Shown: positions 1 to 7,790, counted from the stretch's first letter. The stretch: DNA of 46,163 nt from Comchoanobacter sp040266255 (GCA_040266255.1 JBDQEV010000006.1:1-46163); one strand, 5' to 3'. Translations and numbers: made by a program. Notes: a model not told the origin generated them from the letters alone.

Positions 1-9
1 GAGCAATAT

Positions 10-80
10 TGGGGCGTAGCCAAGCGGTAAGGCATTGGTTTTTGGTATCATGATCCCTGGTTCGAATCCAGGCGCCCCAG
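10..80 (+). tRNA. tRNA-Gln (anticodon TTG)
   Basis: A cloverleaf can be drawn by hand. The 7-bp acceptor stem pairs 10-16 with 73-79, and G80 is the discriminator. The anticodon loop at 40-46 has TTG at 42-44, and the T-arm 56-72 carries the canonical TTCGAAT loop. The sequence resembles gammaproteobacterial tRNA-Gln. CCA is not encoded, so the CCA-adding enzyme at 12.0-13.1 kb would be required. The outermost anticodon-stem pair (35 with 51) is a T-T mismatch. The opposite-strand secretin ORF runs 33 nt into this gene. Confidence 0.95.
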
Positions 81-1337
81 TTTATCTTCTTTCTCATATT
101 CCATGTTATTTTCATTTGCAGATATGATGAGATAGAAGTCTTCATCTTTGAAGCGTTGTTGTTGTTGGCAAAAAATACGCCCTATTACAGGAATCGACTT
201 GAGTGCGGGGTGACAGTATTTTAAACTAACTTGTTGGTGGTTTTGCATTCGTCCTAAAGAAATACTGTGTCCTAATGGAATTCTCACTGTTGTATCAATT
301 TGCGTATTGGTTTGATGTTCAGCGCTTATCGTACTACTATCACTGATTTTAATACCTAGCGTTAGGGTTTGATTTGCTGCAGAAGCCAGTGTGATTTCAC
401 TGCTCAGTCCAATATGCATTGTTTGGTAGATTTTACTGCCCCTCTTATTATAAGTGGGCACAGGCAGGGTTTCATCGATAATATTTTTAGAAGTTTGGTT
501 GATTTGGCACTGTTGCTGGTGAGAGCGACTTTGTGAAATCAGCCCACTTTGCTCAAGCTCCTGGAGTTCTAGAGTTGTCTTGATCCACTCTATTGGCATA
601 TTGGGTTGAAGCAACCACTTTAATATCTCATTAGGGTGTTGTAGTAGTGGTTCTTTGTGACGTGTTTCATGAAGCTTCACCAATGATAGTTGGATCTGAT
701 AGGTTTGAGGTATCTGATCAAGCGCATGAATTTGTACATGGTGTTGTTGATAAAAGTCCCTTGGGATCCATATGGTATTGGTGTGTACGTCAGACAATAA
801 ATGACTTTTACTACCTTGTCCCAGTAACGGAGAGAGTAATTGTTTTACTTCAGCAACTGCGCGATATTTAAATTGGTGTGCAACCCAACATCCCTTGAGA
901 GGTGGCATGAACAATGTGTGTCCGTTTGCTTCTTTTACTTGGAGATCTGAAATTTGTAAAATATGTTGCAATAAGTCGGGGCATGTAATTCCATCTGCAT
1001 GAATGTTCACTTTGATCTTAGGGTCATGTACCATCATACAATTTTGTTGACAAGCTTCACACCAAGCATTGATCACAGATGACAGCTCAATTTTTTCAGT
1101 ATGAATACTCAGCCCTTGTTCTTGTTGGTGGATAAGACCTTGTTGGAAAAAGCCAGCAGCACCAGACAATGGCATTATCATAAAGGCAAAGCCAGTCCAT
1201 AACTGATTAGTGCTGTATAACCATTGTGTTTCGTTAAGGATTTTATAGGTTAGATATTTCCTCCAAGTCAGTAATAAACCCTTAGCGTTATATTTTTTGA
1301 TATAAAACTGCACCTTGATCTCAAATATAATTGACAC
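48..1337 (-). CDS. Degenerate PilQ/HofQ-like competence secretin
   Basis: The product is a probable outer-membrane secretin of a type IV pilus or DNA-uptake machine. Residues about 80-145 resemble the secretin N0/STN domain. The C-terminal third keeps the secretin pattern: an ELEQSGLISQSRS segment (family: ALE..G.A.ISSPR), a weak GHSISLGRM (usually dGqTvvLGGl), then IPVIGRIF and a final hydrophobic strand (DFYLIISA). The GTG at 1337 gives 429 residues. The first in-frame ATG, at 1181, sits just before the domain and is the better start; the first 52 residues could be the tail of an upstream pilP-like gene. The last codons lie antisense inside tRNA-Gln, giving the artefactual-looking ending GRLDSNQGS. 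At about 430 residues it is short, close to HofQ/ComE size. Other pilus genes are not recognisable nearby, apart from two doubtful ORFs at 5.7-6.1 kb. Function is uncertain because the motifs are eroded. Confidence 0.6.
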   Translation of the reverse strand: MSIIFEIKVQFYIKKYNAKGLLLTWRKYLTYKILNETQWLYSTNQLWTGFAFMIMPLSGAAGFFQQGLIHQQEQGLSIHTEKIELSSVINAWCEACQQNCMMVHDPKIKVNIHADGITCPDLLQHILQISDLQVKEANGHTLFMPPLKGCWVAHQFKYRAVAEVKQLLSPLLGQGSKSHLLSDVHTNTIWIPRDFYQQHHVQIHALDQIPQTYQIQLSLVKLHETRHKEPLLQHPNEILKWLLQPNMPIEWIKTTLELQELEQSGLISQSRSHQQQCQINQTSKNIIDETLPVPTYNKRGSKIYQTMHIGLSSEITLASAANQTLTLGIKISDSSTISAEHQTNTQIDTTVRIPLGHSISLGRMQNHQQVSLKYCHPALKSIPVIGRIFCQQQQRFKDEDFYLIISANENNMEYEKEDKLGRLDSNQGS

Positions 1338-1358
1338 ATCATGCCACTGAAATCAATA

Positions 1359-1374
1359 TAAAGGTATACCGAAA
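1359..1374. repeat. 16-bp direct repeat, left copy
   Basis: The sequence taaaggtataccgaaa occurs here and again, identically and in the same orientation, at 6041-6056. It contains the palindromic core ggtatacc. Between the copies lie about 4.7 kb of accessory and decayed genes. This copy lies just upstream of the secretin ORF and in frame with it, but an in-frame TGA follows shortly. It could be a target-site duplication or a recombination junction. Confidence 0.7.
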
Positions 1375-1552
1375 ATAGAGACCTTTAGCATGCATTAAGC
1401 GGTCAGCATAGTTTGTAGTATTTTGCCTCTAACACCCTTTTGACGCGTGAAAATATGGATATTGAGTATATCGCTTTACTGTTCGTTATAGTTATCCCCC
1501 GATGAAATGAGTTTTACATTCTCTTGTCAGGGGGCTATATTTCAGCTGTGAC

Positions 1553-2587
1553 TCAACTAAGGCTTTTACGAACCCTATACCCTCTGTAAGCGGCCTGTAT
1601 TTTAACTGTTGCATCAGCACATTCAAACAGCTTTTGGGATATCGTAGATATCTTCGTCTTAGCAGTAGCAACTTCCTGTGAAATTCGGGTAGAATCAACG
1701 TGTGATATGGGTCTTTTAGCAGTTATATAATCTGCTACCTCTTGAGATGTTAAAGCAAGTGAGGGTTTTTTGTGCTTGTTATCAACTACTGTTAAGGCTG
1801 AAAATTCACTTATTTTCTTCACCTTATCTAATGTAAAGTAAAAGTGAAGTTTTAACTCCACTTGAGGATGCTGTGCTACATAATGCTGCATACTTTGTGC
1901 AAGTTTGTCTAGATCGTCTAAACTCAACTTCTGCTCTGCGCCATTGCTATCTATATAGCTTGTATCTTTATAATTCTGGTGTACGCATTCTTTGAATGCC
2001 TGATTATTTGTCAGATCATAATGAAGTTTAACCACTCGCTCTTCATTACTCATGCTATGATCTGTGAATTTCTTCAAAAAGTGATTAAAATCATGCCGAA
2101 TAATCCCAGAAAATTTTGTAAAAATCTTAGGTGTTGTTTTTAGGCTCTTATTCCGAAAATGTTTGAGCAAACCTCTAAGACTAGATTGTGTAATTGTGCA
2201 AGTATCAGGTGTTTTAATGTCTGTAGTCCAGTGTATATCTGACTTGTTGAGCACCTTATTATTTACTGATGTAAAAATAGTAGCATGAGGTCCTGAAATT
2301 GATTGAGCACTGTCTATTGAGCTCCCATCAATCTCTGCTTGAGAGTGATAGCATGTAACCATGCAGTATTTACTGTCCATCGGATACTCAAGACCTATTG
2401 CCTGGTAATCAGTTTGAGGGATCTGAAGTTTACTATTAAAGATATTTGATACTTTAACAATTGGCTGTCCCTTCCATGCAATGCTTTTTATATCAAGAGT
2501 ATTGAATGCACATAAAGCCAAAGAGAATAAAGGATTATATTCACGTGAAGCAGTTAAAAAGACTTTATCATCTATAGTCATTTTCAT
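1553..2587 (-). CDS. Putative effector with C-terminal IQ calmodulin-binding motif
   Basis: This 344-residue product has no domain I recognise except at its C-terminus. Residues about 328-341 read IQAAYRGYRVRKSL and satisfy the complete IQ consensus ([ILV]Qxxx[RK]Gxxx[RK]xx[ILVFWY]), which binds calmodulin in eukaryotes. Directly after the TGA, in the same frame, a decayed second unit is visible (T-A-E-I-stop in place of T-V-K-I-Q), so the gene once carried at least two tandem IQ units about 21 codons apart. The frame is open upstream of the ATG at 2587 to a TAA at about 2672, in protein-like codons. This suggests the real gene began further upstream and is now frameshifted from the ORF at 2665-2934. 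I infer a host-directed protein, probably decaying. Calmodulin is absent from bacteria. Confidence 0.6.
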   Translation of the reverse strand: MKMTIDDKVFLTASREYNPLFSLALCAFNTLDIKSIAWKGQPIVKVSNIFNSKLQIPQTDYQAIGLEYPMDSKYCMVTCYHSQAEIDGSSIDSAQSISGPHATIFTSVNNKVLNKSDIHWTTDIKTPDTCTITQSSLRGLLKHFRNKSLKTTPKIFTKFSGIIRHDFNHFLKKFTDHSMSNEERVVKLHYDLTNNQAFKECVHQNYKDTSYIDSNGAEQKLSLDDLDKLAQSMQHYVAQHPQVELKLHFYFTLDKVKKISEFSALTVVDNKHKKPSLALTSQEVADYITAKRPISHVDSTRISQEVATAKTKISTISQKLFECADATVKIQAAYRGYRVRKSLS

Positions 2588-2664
2588 ACTGGTGTCTTCT
2601 GCTGTTGCTACTAATATTTCACCAGAAGCTCGTCTATTTAAAACTTTAAGAGCTTTCTCTGGGC

Positions 2665-2934
2665 TTAATATTTACATTTATATTGCCAATCAGAGACTCC
2701 CTTGACTGGTGTTTTTTGCTCAAATAATTCTTTGACTGTACAACTGGTTTCTTCAGCATTTATTTTTCTACTAGTCCAAATCTCATTCGGTTTATCTCGT
2801 ACATCTCTATAAGCTTCTTCTATTAGATTAAAATCATGGCTAGCAGCTGGTATTTTATACGCTAAAGATTTTGCTATAGGTCTTGGGCTAGCTGGAGCTG
2901 CGACAGCTGTGTTATTTATAGAACCTGGAGTCAA
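2665..2934 (-). pseudogene. N-terminal fragment of the IQ-motif gene, frameshifted
   Basis: This 89-residue ORF starts at a TTG just after a stop and ends at a TAA in the AT-rich stretch near 2665-2672. The next frame opens there and runs without a stop into the IQ-motif ORF. One indel near 2670 would join them into a single protein of roughly 460 residues. The segment is Ala/Pro-rich at first, then mixed charged. No domain is recognised. The lack of a good start codon and of an SD suggests that the 5' end is also lost. Confidence 0.5.
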
Positions 2935-2939
2935 TCTTC

Positions 2940-3150
2940 AAAGCTTTGGAAATAATATGCGAAAGCAAATCCAGATTAACAAATTAAGTTCTGTTCAATT
3001 GATGACTTCAGTTTCACTATGCCTTACTGAGGTTTAAGTGGTATTCCTACGCTATCAAAAAATAAGCTTAGTAATTTATCGATGACAGTGACTGGTCCAA
3101 ATTCTGACGCGGTTAAAAATCTAAAGTCAATCCACGTGGAGTACCAAGTT
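2940..3150 (+). pseudogene. Decayed partial copy of the glycosyltransferase-like gene at 4412-5593
   Basis: About 200 bp align by eye to about 4785-5010 with scattered substitutions and small indels. Landmarks are atgcgaaag, ctatgccttact, an identical run at 3077-3100 (atttatcgatgacagtgactgg), and atccacgtg. Frames are broken: tggggtata of the intact gene is tgaggttta here, which contains a stop. It corresponds to residues of about 125-200 of the intact protein. It shows that this gene was duplicated and one copy lost. Confidence 0.8.
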
Positions 3151-3465
3151 GACGCTTTTCTAATTCAACTACCCTGATCATACCCACTGATAAACTCGTT
3201 TTTAATGTAAATTGCGGCATTGTCATAGGGTCTGTGTTTTCTTTATCTATCTCTTCATAAAGGTAGATTCAACTGCTCTAGACATGCTTTGGCATGTTCG
3301 TAATATGGCCAATGATCTCAGGTTAATCTTTTCTTGTGAGTGATGTTCTGAATCATTCTCATAAGACTCTGTGTAATCATTTGGTCTTTTTTTGTAGCAT
3401 AATGATCGCTATCTGAAACTTGATATGTAGATGCTTCAATATTGTTTACATCGAATAAAGTGTTG
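3113..3465 (-). pseudogene. Decayed minus-strand coding remnant
   Basis: Protein-like stretches can be read with about two frameshifts. One begins VNNIEASTYQVSDSDHY, a second is rich in charged residues (SEHHSQEKINLRSL), and a third ends KRQLGTPRGLTLDF before a TAA. The last stretch overlaps the antisense of the glycosyltransferase remnant, so its end is doubtful. No family is recognised. It may once have continued from the Pro-rich tail that ends at 3524. Confidence 0.35.
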
Positions 3466-3523
3466 TGTAGATATGATGAGTAAAAGTAAGAATTAAAATG
3501 TGAATATAATATAGATTGCTCTG

Positions 3524-4217
3524 TTATCTAGGTCCATTTGCCTTAACTGGTAGCGGCGGCGCTTCATCTTTTAGTCTTTGTGCGACTATTTCACTCGCTT
3601 TAGCTGGTTCTTCACTCGCTTTAGCTGGTAGCGGCGGCGCTTCATCTTCTAGGTTTTGTATTACATTATCCTATATATTCTATGCAGTTATTATCTTTAA
3701 GTGATTCATTGCTATATTCCCACTCAGTTCTGATTTGATCGAGAAGATTGTTCGCAATTTCTTCAACTTCATCATTAGAATGATAGAAATTTTTATCAGG
3801 TGCTCCATACGAGGAAGTTCTGAAATCATCTGCTTGAATGCCACTTGAAGGACTAAAGTAGGTTCTGTATCCACTTGATCTATCTTGTGCATTAATTGTG
3901 AGGTGCGGACGACTTTTTGAGCTAGACGACATGTTTGGAAATACAGTGATATGCGGGCTTGCATCATTTTTAGCAGCTTCGTTCTCATAAACCATAAAGT
4001 AGTCATTATACCTACCTTTCTTATAATCATAAGTTAGATTGCCAGAAACTTGACGCGCAGGAACTGTATGCGTTTCTGGATCTTCTAGCATCGTTGCTAA
4101 CTCTTCAAATAAAATGTTATTCACATCTTTGCTTGGAGGTGGAGTATAGTGTTTATTAGGTGCTGCTAGTGAAAGCGAGAATATAGATATGATGAATATT
4201 ATGTTTCTTTTTATTAT
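3524..4217 (-). pseudogene. Secreted Pro-rich repeat protein, start lost and frameshifted
   Basis: The long ORF (3666-4124, GTG start) is open upstream to 4217 and there encodes a textbook signal peptide: K-R, then a hydrophobic core IIFIISIFSLSLAA. The codon expected to be the start is ATA, and no ATG, GTG or TTG precedes it in frame. At the 3' end the frame closes at 3666, but an adjacent frame (3670 down to the TAA at 3524) encodes a repeat-bearing tail with two copies of DEAPPLP and two of PAKASE. A frameshift near 3670 would join them. Signal peptide, acidic middle and Pro-rich repeats suggest an exported protein of unknown role. The missing start and the frame break point to a pseudogene. 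Confidence 0.55.
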
Positions 4218-4358
4218 AGACTTTTGCTATTAAGTCAATGAATTATAGTGCTTATTTTTTTATTGTCAAGTGGGCTGTATGACTGGTCAGTAGAGGTATT
4301 TAAAGCAATGATCGTTTCTTGCAAAGATGCTAATATAGTGGCATAAACTCGAATGCGG

Positions 4359-4387
4359 TTGAAAAAGCTGTCATTTTTTACTATATT
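4359..4387 (+). promoter_or_regulatory. Sigma70-type promoter
   Basis: TTGAAA at 4359-4364, a 17-nt spacer, and TATATT at 4382-4387. This is 25 nt upstream of the ATG at 4412, so the leader would be short. The same hexamer pair with the same spacing precedes the gene at 33437. Confidence 0.55.
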
Positions 4388-4411
4388 GAGAAAAAAATAA
4401 GAGAACAAAAA

Positions 4412-5593
4412 ATGAGAACATTACTTATTTCTTCCGGTGGGGGTGGTGCACACAAAGCATTAGCAAAATACTACAGTGATATGCGACCAGAAGGTGAAAC
4501 ACTGACCTTTAATGTTGACTTTTTAGAGCAACCTATATTTAATTTTGGGAAAAAAGACAATACAAAGCATGTTACATCACTTAAGAAACTATTTAATTGG
4601 CTTCAGTCTTCAGGCCGAGCCTGGGTGTTCTCAGTTTCGTTCTTAACACTAGTCTTCAATTCGATAGTGGAGTTCTTTCTGTATATTCGAACTAAAAGAA
4701 ATATGCTAACCATGTTGAGAAAGCACCGCCCAACAGAAATTATTAATGCTCAGCCTATGAATTTAAAGGCAATCTTTAGAGCATTGGATACATATGCGAA
4801 AGAAAACCCAGATCAGCAAATTACATACAAGCTATGCTCAACTGATTACTTCAGTGTCGCTATGCCTTACTGGGGTATAAGTGGTATTCCTGCGCACCCA
4901 AATAATAAGCCAAGTAATTTATCGATGACAGTGACTGGTCCATACTCTGAATCAGTTGAAAAGCTTAAGTCAAAAACACCATCATGGGTGAAGTTTGATC
5001 TCAAAGATCCACGTGAGTATGAAATTGCAGGTGGTTTTTATGATCTTAAAAGCAGTGTTCGTCGAGTTGTTTATTTAGACTCAGGTATCGGATGGGAAAG
5101 AGAAAATATTACTCAAGCATCAAAAATACTTCATGATAAAGACATTGATGCAGCGAAATTCTCAGAAAATCTAGAAATTGCTGAGCATGAAAGTATAACG
5201 CAGACACTCGGAAGTCAGGGTAGTGTTCAATTAGCTAAGCAAGCATCCACATGGTTTGAAAATAAAGCAAAGAGTGGCGCGAAGCTACGTATCTTTGCTG
5301 GAAAGGCATACGATAAAACAGTTGCGACCATTAAGTCCTTGTTATCAGGTGCTGATCAATCATCAAAGGAAGAGCCTAATGGTGATGATAAGACCATTAC
5401 AACGCAAGTATTCTCTCTAGGTCAAAATAGATCAATTCAGGTTGTACCGTTTTGTTCAGTTGACTTGATTAAATCAAGCATGGTTCAATCAGATACAATT
5501 TTGGTTAAGCCAAGTGGACAAAGCGCTCAACAGTCAGTTCAGTTAGCATTAGCTGCAAAGGAAAGAGTGGGGATGTCAGCTTCAGCAGCATAA
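4412..5593 (+). CDS. GT-B fold glycosyltransferase-like protein (MurG/MGDG-synthase-like), candidate effector
   Basis: This 393-residue protein opens with RTLLISSGGGGAHKALA, resembling the Gly-rich first loop of MurG and monogalactosyldiacylglycerol synthases. Near the C-terminus, DTILVKPSGQSAQQS resembles the donor-binding turn of GT28 enzymes (D.li.kpGg.t..Ea). Residues about 74-93 are hydrophobic and may be membrane-associated. The ending, shortly after the donor-site motif, is abrupt for a GT-B enzyme, which normally continues 40-60 residues, so the protein may be 3'-truncated. The ATG has an AAGAGAA-type SD. A decayed partial copy lies at 2940-3150. The sugar and acceptor are unknown, and the family call rests on the two end motifs only. 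Confidence 0.5.
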   Translation: MRTLLISSGGGGAHKALAKYYSDMRPEGETLTFNVDFLEQPIFNFGKKDNTKHVTSLKKLFNWLQSSGRAWVFSVSFLTLVFNSIVEFFLYIRTKRNMLTMLRKHRPTEIINAQPMNLKAIFRALDTYAKENPDQQITYKLCSTDYFSVAMPYWGISGIPAHPNNKPSNLSMTVTGPYSESVEKLKSKTPSWVKFDLKDPREYEIAGGFYDLKSSVRRVVYLDSGIGWERENITQASKILHDKDIDAAKFSENLEIAEHESITQTLGSQGSVQLAKQASTWFENKAKSGAKLRIFAGKAYDKTVATIKSLLSGADQSSKEEPNGDDKTITTQVFSLGQNRSIQVVPFCSVDLIKSSMVQSDTILVKPSGQSAQQSVQLALAAKERVGMSASAA

Positions 5594-5652
5594 TTAAGTT
5601 CTAGTTCTAGATACTTTAAGTCAGTTGTCTTTCATGGCTACTTACTTTAGTG

Positions 5653-6021
5653 CTATGGTGATCGATAATGACTCAGTTGTAGGTTCTCTAGTAAGACTTG
5701 TTGCTGATAGGGTTTGATGATCATTTTATGGCTATAACATTTAGCATCTTGTAAATGTGTGAATAGTATCGATAGTTTTTTTTCATCACACAGCCATCCT
5801 TTAGGATGTTGGTGACATTCTTTTTTGAGTATAGACTCACAAGAGATAAACGGCTGTTCAGTTTGTATGATCCAAATCAGAGATACGACAAATATGATGA
5901 TATTTTTGTATTTTACAACTAAAAGGTTGAGATAGCTTTTCCAAACAAGGAATCGTCCCCTTCCCTTGCATTTTAAGGTACCATGTCGCATATTTTTGCT
6001 CAATTCGTATGAGTTGAACAT
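5653..6021 (-). CDS. Small single-span membrane protein, unknown (possible pilus-assembly remnant)
   Basis: This 122-residue ORF has one predicted membrane span (KNIIIFVVSLIWII, residues about 38-52) after a basic N-terminal segment, then a Cys-containing extracytoplasmic region. Size and topology resemble PilN/PilO-type pilus proteins, but there is no clear motif. Its first 54 codons overlap, out of frame, the ORF at 5858-6124. Either one of the two is spurious in the overlap or a frameshift has split one gene. No SD precedes the ATG. Confidence 0.35.
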   Translation of the reverse strand: MFNSYELSKNMRHGTLKCKGRGRFLVWKSYLNLLVVKYKNIIIFVVSLIWIIQTEQPFISCESILKKECHQHPKGWLCDEKKLSILFTHLQDAKCYSHKMIIKPYQQQVLLENLQLSHYRSP

Positions 6022-6124
6022 GTTGGCATGTTAATAACTGTAAAGGTATACCGAAAGAAGAAATACCTCTAATAGGAAACCAATGCATGAATACCAATAA
6101 AATTAAGATGTATATCATACTCAC
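5858..6124 (-). CDS. Small secreted protein, unknown (possible PilP-like)
   Basis: This 88-residue ORF has an N-terminal hydrophobic signal (MIYILILLVFMHW) followed by alternating hydrophobic/charged strands around a YATWYLKMQGKG segment. That is faintly reminiscent of PilP/ComD (a short strand, then a Gly-containing turn). The right copy of the 16-bp direct repeat lies inside it and encodes FGIPL. The same frame at the left copy near 1365 leads, after one stop, into the secretin ORF. This suggests that a pilus operon was once continuous across the repeat. The identification is speculative. Confidence 0.35.
   Translation of the reverse strand: MSMIYILILLVFMHWFPIRGISSFGIPLQLLTCQHVQLIRIEQKYATWYLKMQGKGTIPCLEKLSQPFSCKIQKYHHICRISDLDHTN
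6041..6056. repeat. 16-bp direct repeat, right copy
   Basis: Identical to 1359-1374 in the same orientation. It lies within the small ORF at 5858-6124. Flanking bases differ on both sides, so the identity is exactly the 16 bp. Confidence 0.7.
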
Positions 6125-6166
6125 CTATACTGAATTTAAGCTACCCTATCATATGTAAAGTATATT

Positions 6167-7168
6167 TTAATCTGGCCCCTGACCCGGCTTCATATCCTGC
6201 TCCTTAGCGCCACCTCCTGCTTCTCTTGGTTGATTGACTTGTTTCAGACGGTCACCAACCACTTCTTGCGCAGTTCTTTTAGGCGGAGGGGGAGCAGTAC
6301 CATACTCTGGTTCTGACGTTAGCTGCGTCTGCCCATCCCCTTGCGCTTTGCGATAGATTTCCGTACTGCACAGATCTAATAGCATAGAATACTGATTCAG
6401 TACGCCAGTATTTAATATAGCCTTTAGTCGACTGCGAATTTCAAAGCGAATCACTGGCGTCGTCTGGTTTCTGCGATCGAGCAGCTTCAAGAGTAGACCA
6501 GCTTCATGTCTAAGGAGGCTATGACTAGCCTGCTGTATCTCTGTATTTATGGAGCCTTTATATTTAGAAAAAAATTGATCATTCAGTGTAGATAACTTTG
6601 TTAAAGAGGGTATTGTAACACTTTTGATCTCATTTTTAACAAGAGAAGATATTGTTTCATCTATTTTATTCGCTTGCTGATATGCAGCTTTTCCCTCATT
6701 GGTATCTATGCTCTCAAGATTCGACAATAATCTTTTTCTTTTGTGGGCCTTAAGCTTTACTACTGCTTGAACTGCCTTTGCCTTACCTAAGAAGGTTGGT
6801 CTAGTAGCCTTTGATTTTCTTACTGGTTCAATTTTTTTACCAGCTCCCGTCCATACTCCCTTAGGTTGTGGTGCTTTTTCTTTGATTACTTTTATTAATC
6901 CTGTGAGTATAGGAAGAGCACTCGCTTCAAAAGTGCCATGTTCCGCATGACTTTGGTATTGAGCTTTCAAATTCTGCATCATTTGAAGAGCTTGTTCCAA
7001 ATTCTCATTAGGAATATTCTCGCCTTTCTCTTTTTGTATTAATTGTTTTTTATCATTCAATATTCTTATAGTATCTTGAGAAAGTTCCTCTGAACCAAGT
7101 TTCTCTCGTTCACGGTCCAGTATTGGAATAATTTGCTTGTTAATTATATATGTTATATCTATAGCCAT
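6167..7168 (-). CDS. Unknown helical protein with Pro-rich, Gly-rich tail; candidate effector
   Basis: This 333-residue protein is highly charged and predicted mostly helical, with no signal peptide or membrane span. A strong SD (GGAGAGG) precedes the ATG. Residues about 130-160 are very basic and contain HKRKRLL, a nuclear-localisation-like cluster. The C-terminus has a tetraproline followed by AQEVVGDRLKQ, then a Gly-rich, charged end. The AQEVVGDRLK segment resembles ASEIVAQRLKD in the tail of the secreted protein remnant at 3524-4217. I recognise no enzyme family. Location among effector-like genes and composition favour a host-directed protein, which is inference only. Confidence 0.5.
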   Translation of the reverse strand: MAIDITYIINKQIIPILDREREKLGSEELSQDTIRILNDKKQLIQKEKGENIPNENLEQALQMMQNLKAQYQSHAEHGTFEASALPILTGLIKVIKEKAPQPKGVWTGAGKKIEPVRKSKATRPTFLGKAKAVQAVVKLKAHKRKRLLSNLESIDTNEGKAAYQQANKIDETISSLVKNEIKSVTIPSLTKLSTLNDQFFSKYKGSINTEIQQASHSLLRHEAGLLLKLLDRRNQTTPVIRFEIRSRLKAILNTGVLNQYSMLLDLCSTEIYRKAQGDGQTQLTSEPEYGTAPPPPKRTAQEVVGDRLKQVNQPREAGGGAKEQDMKPGQGPD

Positions 7169-7340
7169 TTTACCTCTCCAATTAATAATTTCTGTTGTCT
7201 GTATTTATAGCCTTATGTGTTTAGCTGTCAGAAATAATTGATAGATATTATAAGTATTATTGATTTCTGATAGGTAGACCTTGCAATTTTACCTCTCTAA
7301 GTAATCATTACTAACTGTTATCGCCAAATAGAGTACGCTG
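7169..7340. other. Intergenic stretch with a repeated SD/start region
   Basis: No gene is seen. On the minus strand the leader gagaggtaaaat occurs at the start of the gene at 7168 and again at about 7286-7297, where the start codon would be ATT instead of ATG and the frame soon stops. This may be a duplicated, dead 5' end. Confidence 0.35.
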
Positions 7341-7715
7341 TTATAACGATGCTCGTGGTGGGTTTGGTTTTGATGGACCGAGACTACTTGTATTTTCCTG
7401 CTGAAGTTTCTGAATTTTCGCTGTTAGATCTTTATATAATTTGTTATATTCTCCAATTAACTTTTGGTGCTTTACGTTCTCTGTATTATATACTTTATTG
7501 TGTTTTATATTAGGGGCTGTTTGTTGTTGGCTGAAATTTGTATGTTTATCAAATTCGCTGTTCAATTGTGTTAATTGCTGTAAATACCCTGGTTGTTTTG
7601 TATAAGTATCAGGTACATATAAGGTGTCTCGGATCTTTGCTGCTATACTAGCTATTTGTATACGTTTGATTGCTCTATAGGCTTTATTTTGATTAGCATT
7701 GCCTGTTCTCTCCAA
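7341..7715 (-). CDS. Unknown helical protein, start region frameshifted
   Basis: This 124-residue ORF is Gln/Asn/Lys-rich with predicted helices and a Pro-rich end (GPSKPNPP). It can start only at a TTG (7715). A better initiation site lies just upstream: an SD (GAGGT) and an ATG at 7725, but that frame stops after 10 codons, one register off. A single indel between 7700 and 7725 would restore one protein beginning MKPLGE. The gene is therefore either recently inactivated or uses the weak TTG. No family is recognised. Confidence 0.4.
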   Translation of the reverse strand: MERTGNANQNKAYRAIKRIQIASIAAKIRDTLYVPDTYTKQPGYLQQLTQLNSEFDKHTNFSQQQTAPNIKHNKVYNTENVKHQKLIGEYNKLYKDLTAKIQKLQQENTSSLGPSKPNPPRASL

Positions 7716-7790
7716 GTGGTTTCATGTTTTTTTACCTCGAATTATGAACGATCAATTGGTTATAGCACAATATAGAAATTTGTCAGATTA

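Noticed and set aside
1492..1698. 68-residue minus-strand ORF with internal similarity (LKYRPLT and LKYSPLT)
   Set aside because: It is another frame of the IQ-motif gene; the repeat comes from the tandem IQ units in the DNA and there is no SD.
5858..6124. Firm assignment of this ORF as PilP
   Set aside because: Only weak strand pattern and size support it. It is recorded as a possible remnant without a gene symbol.
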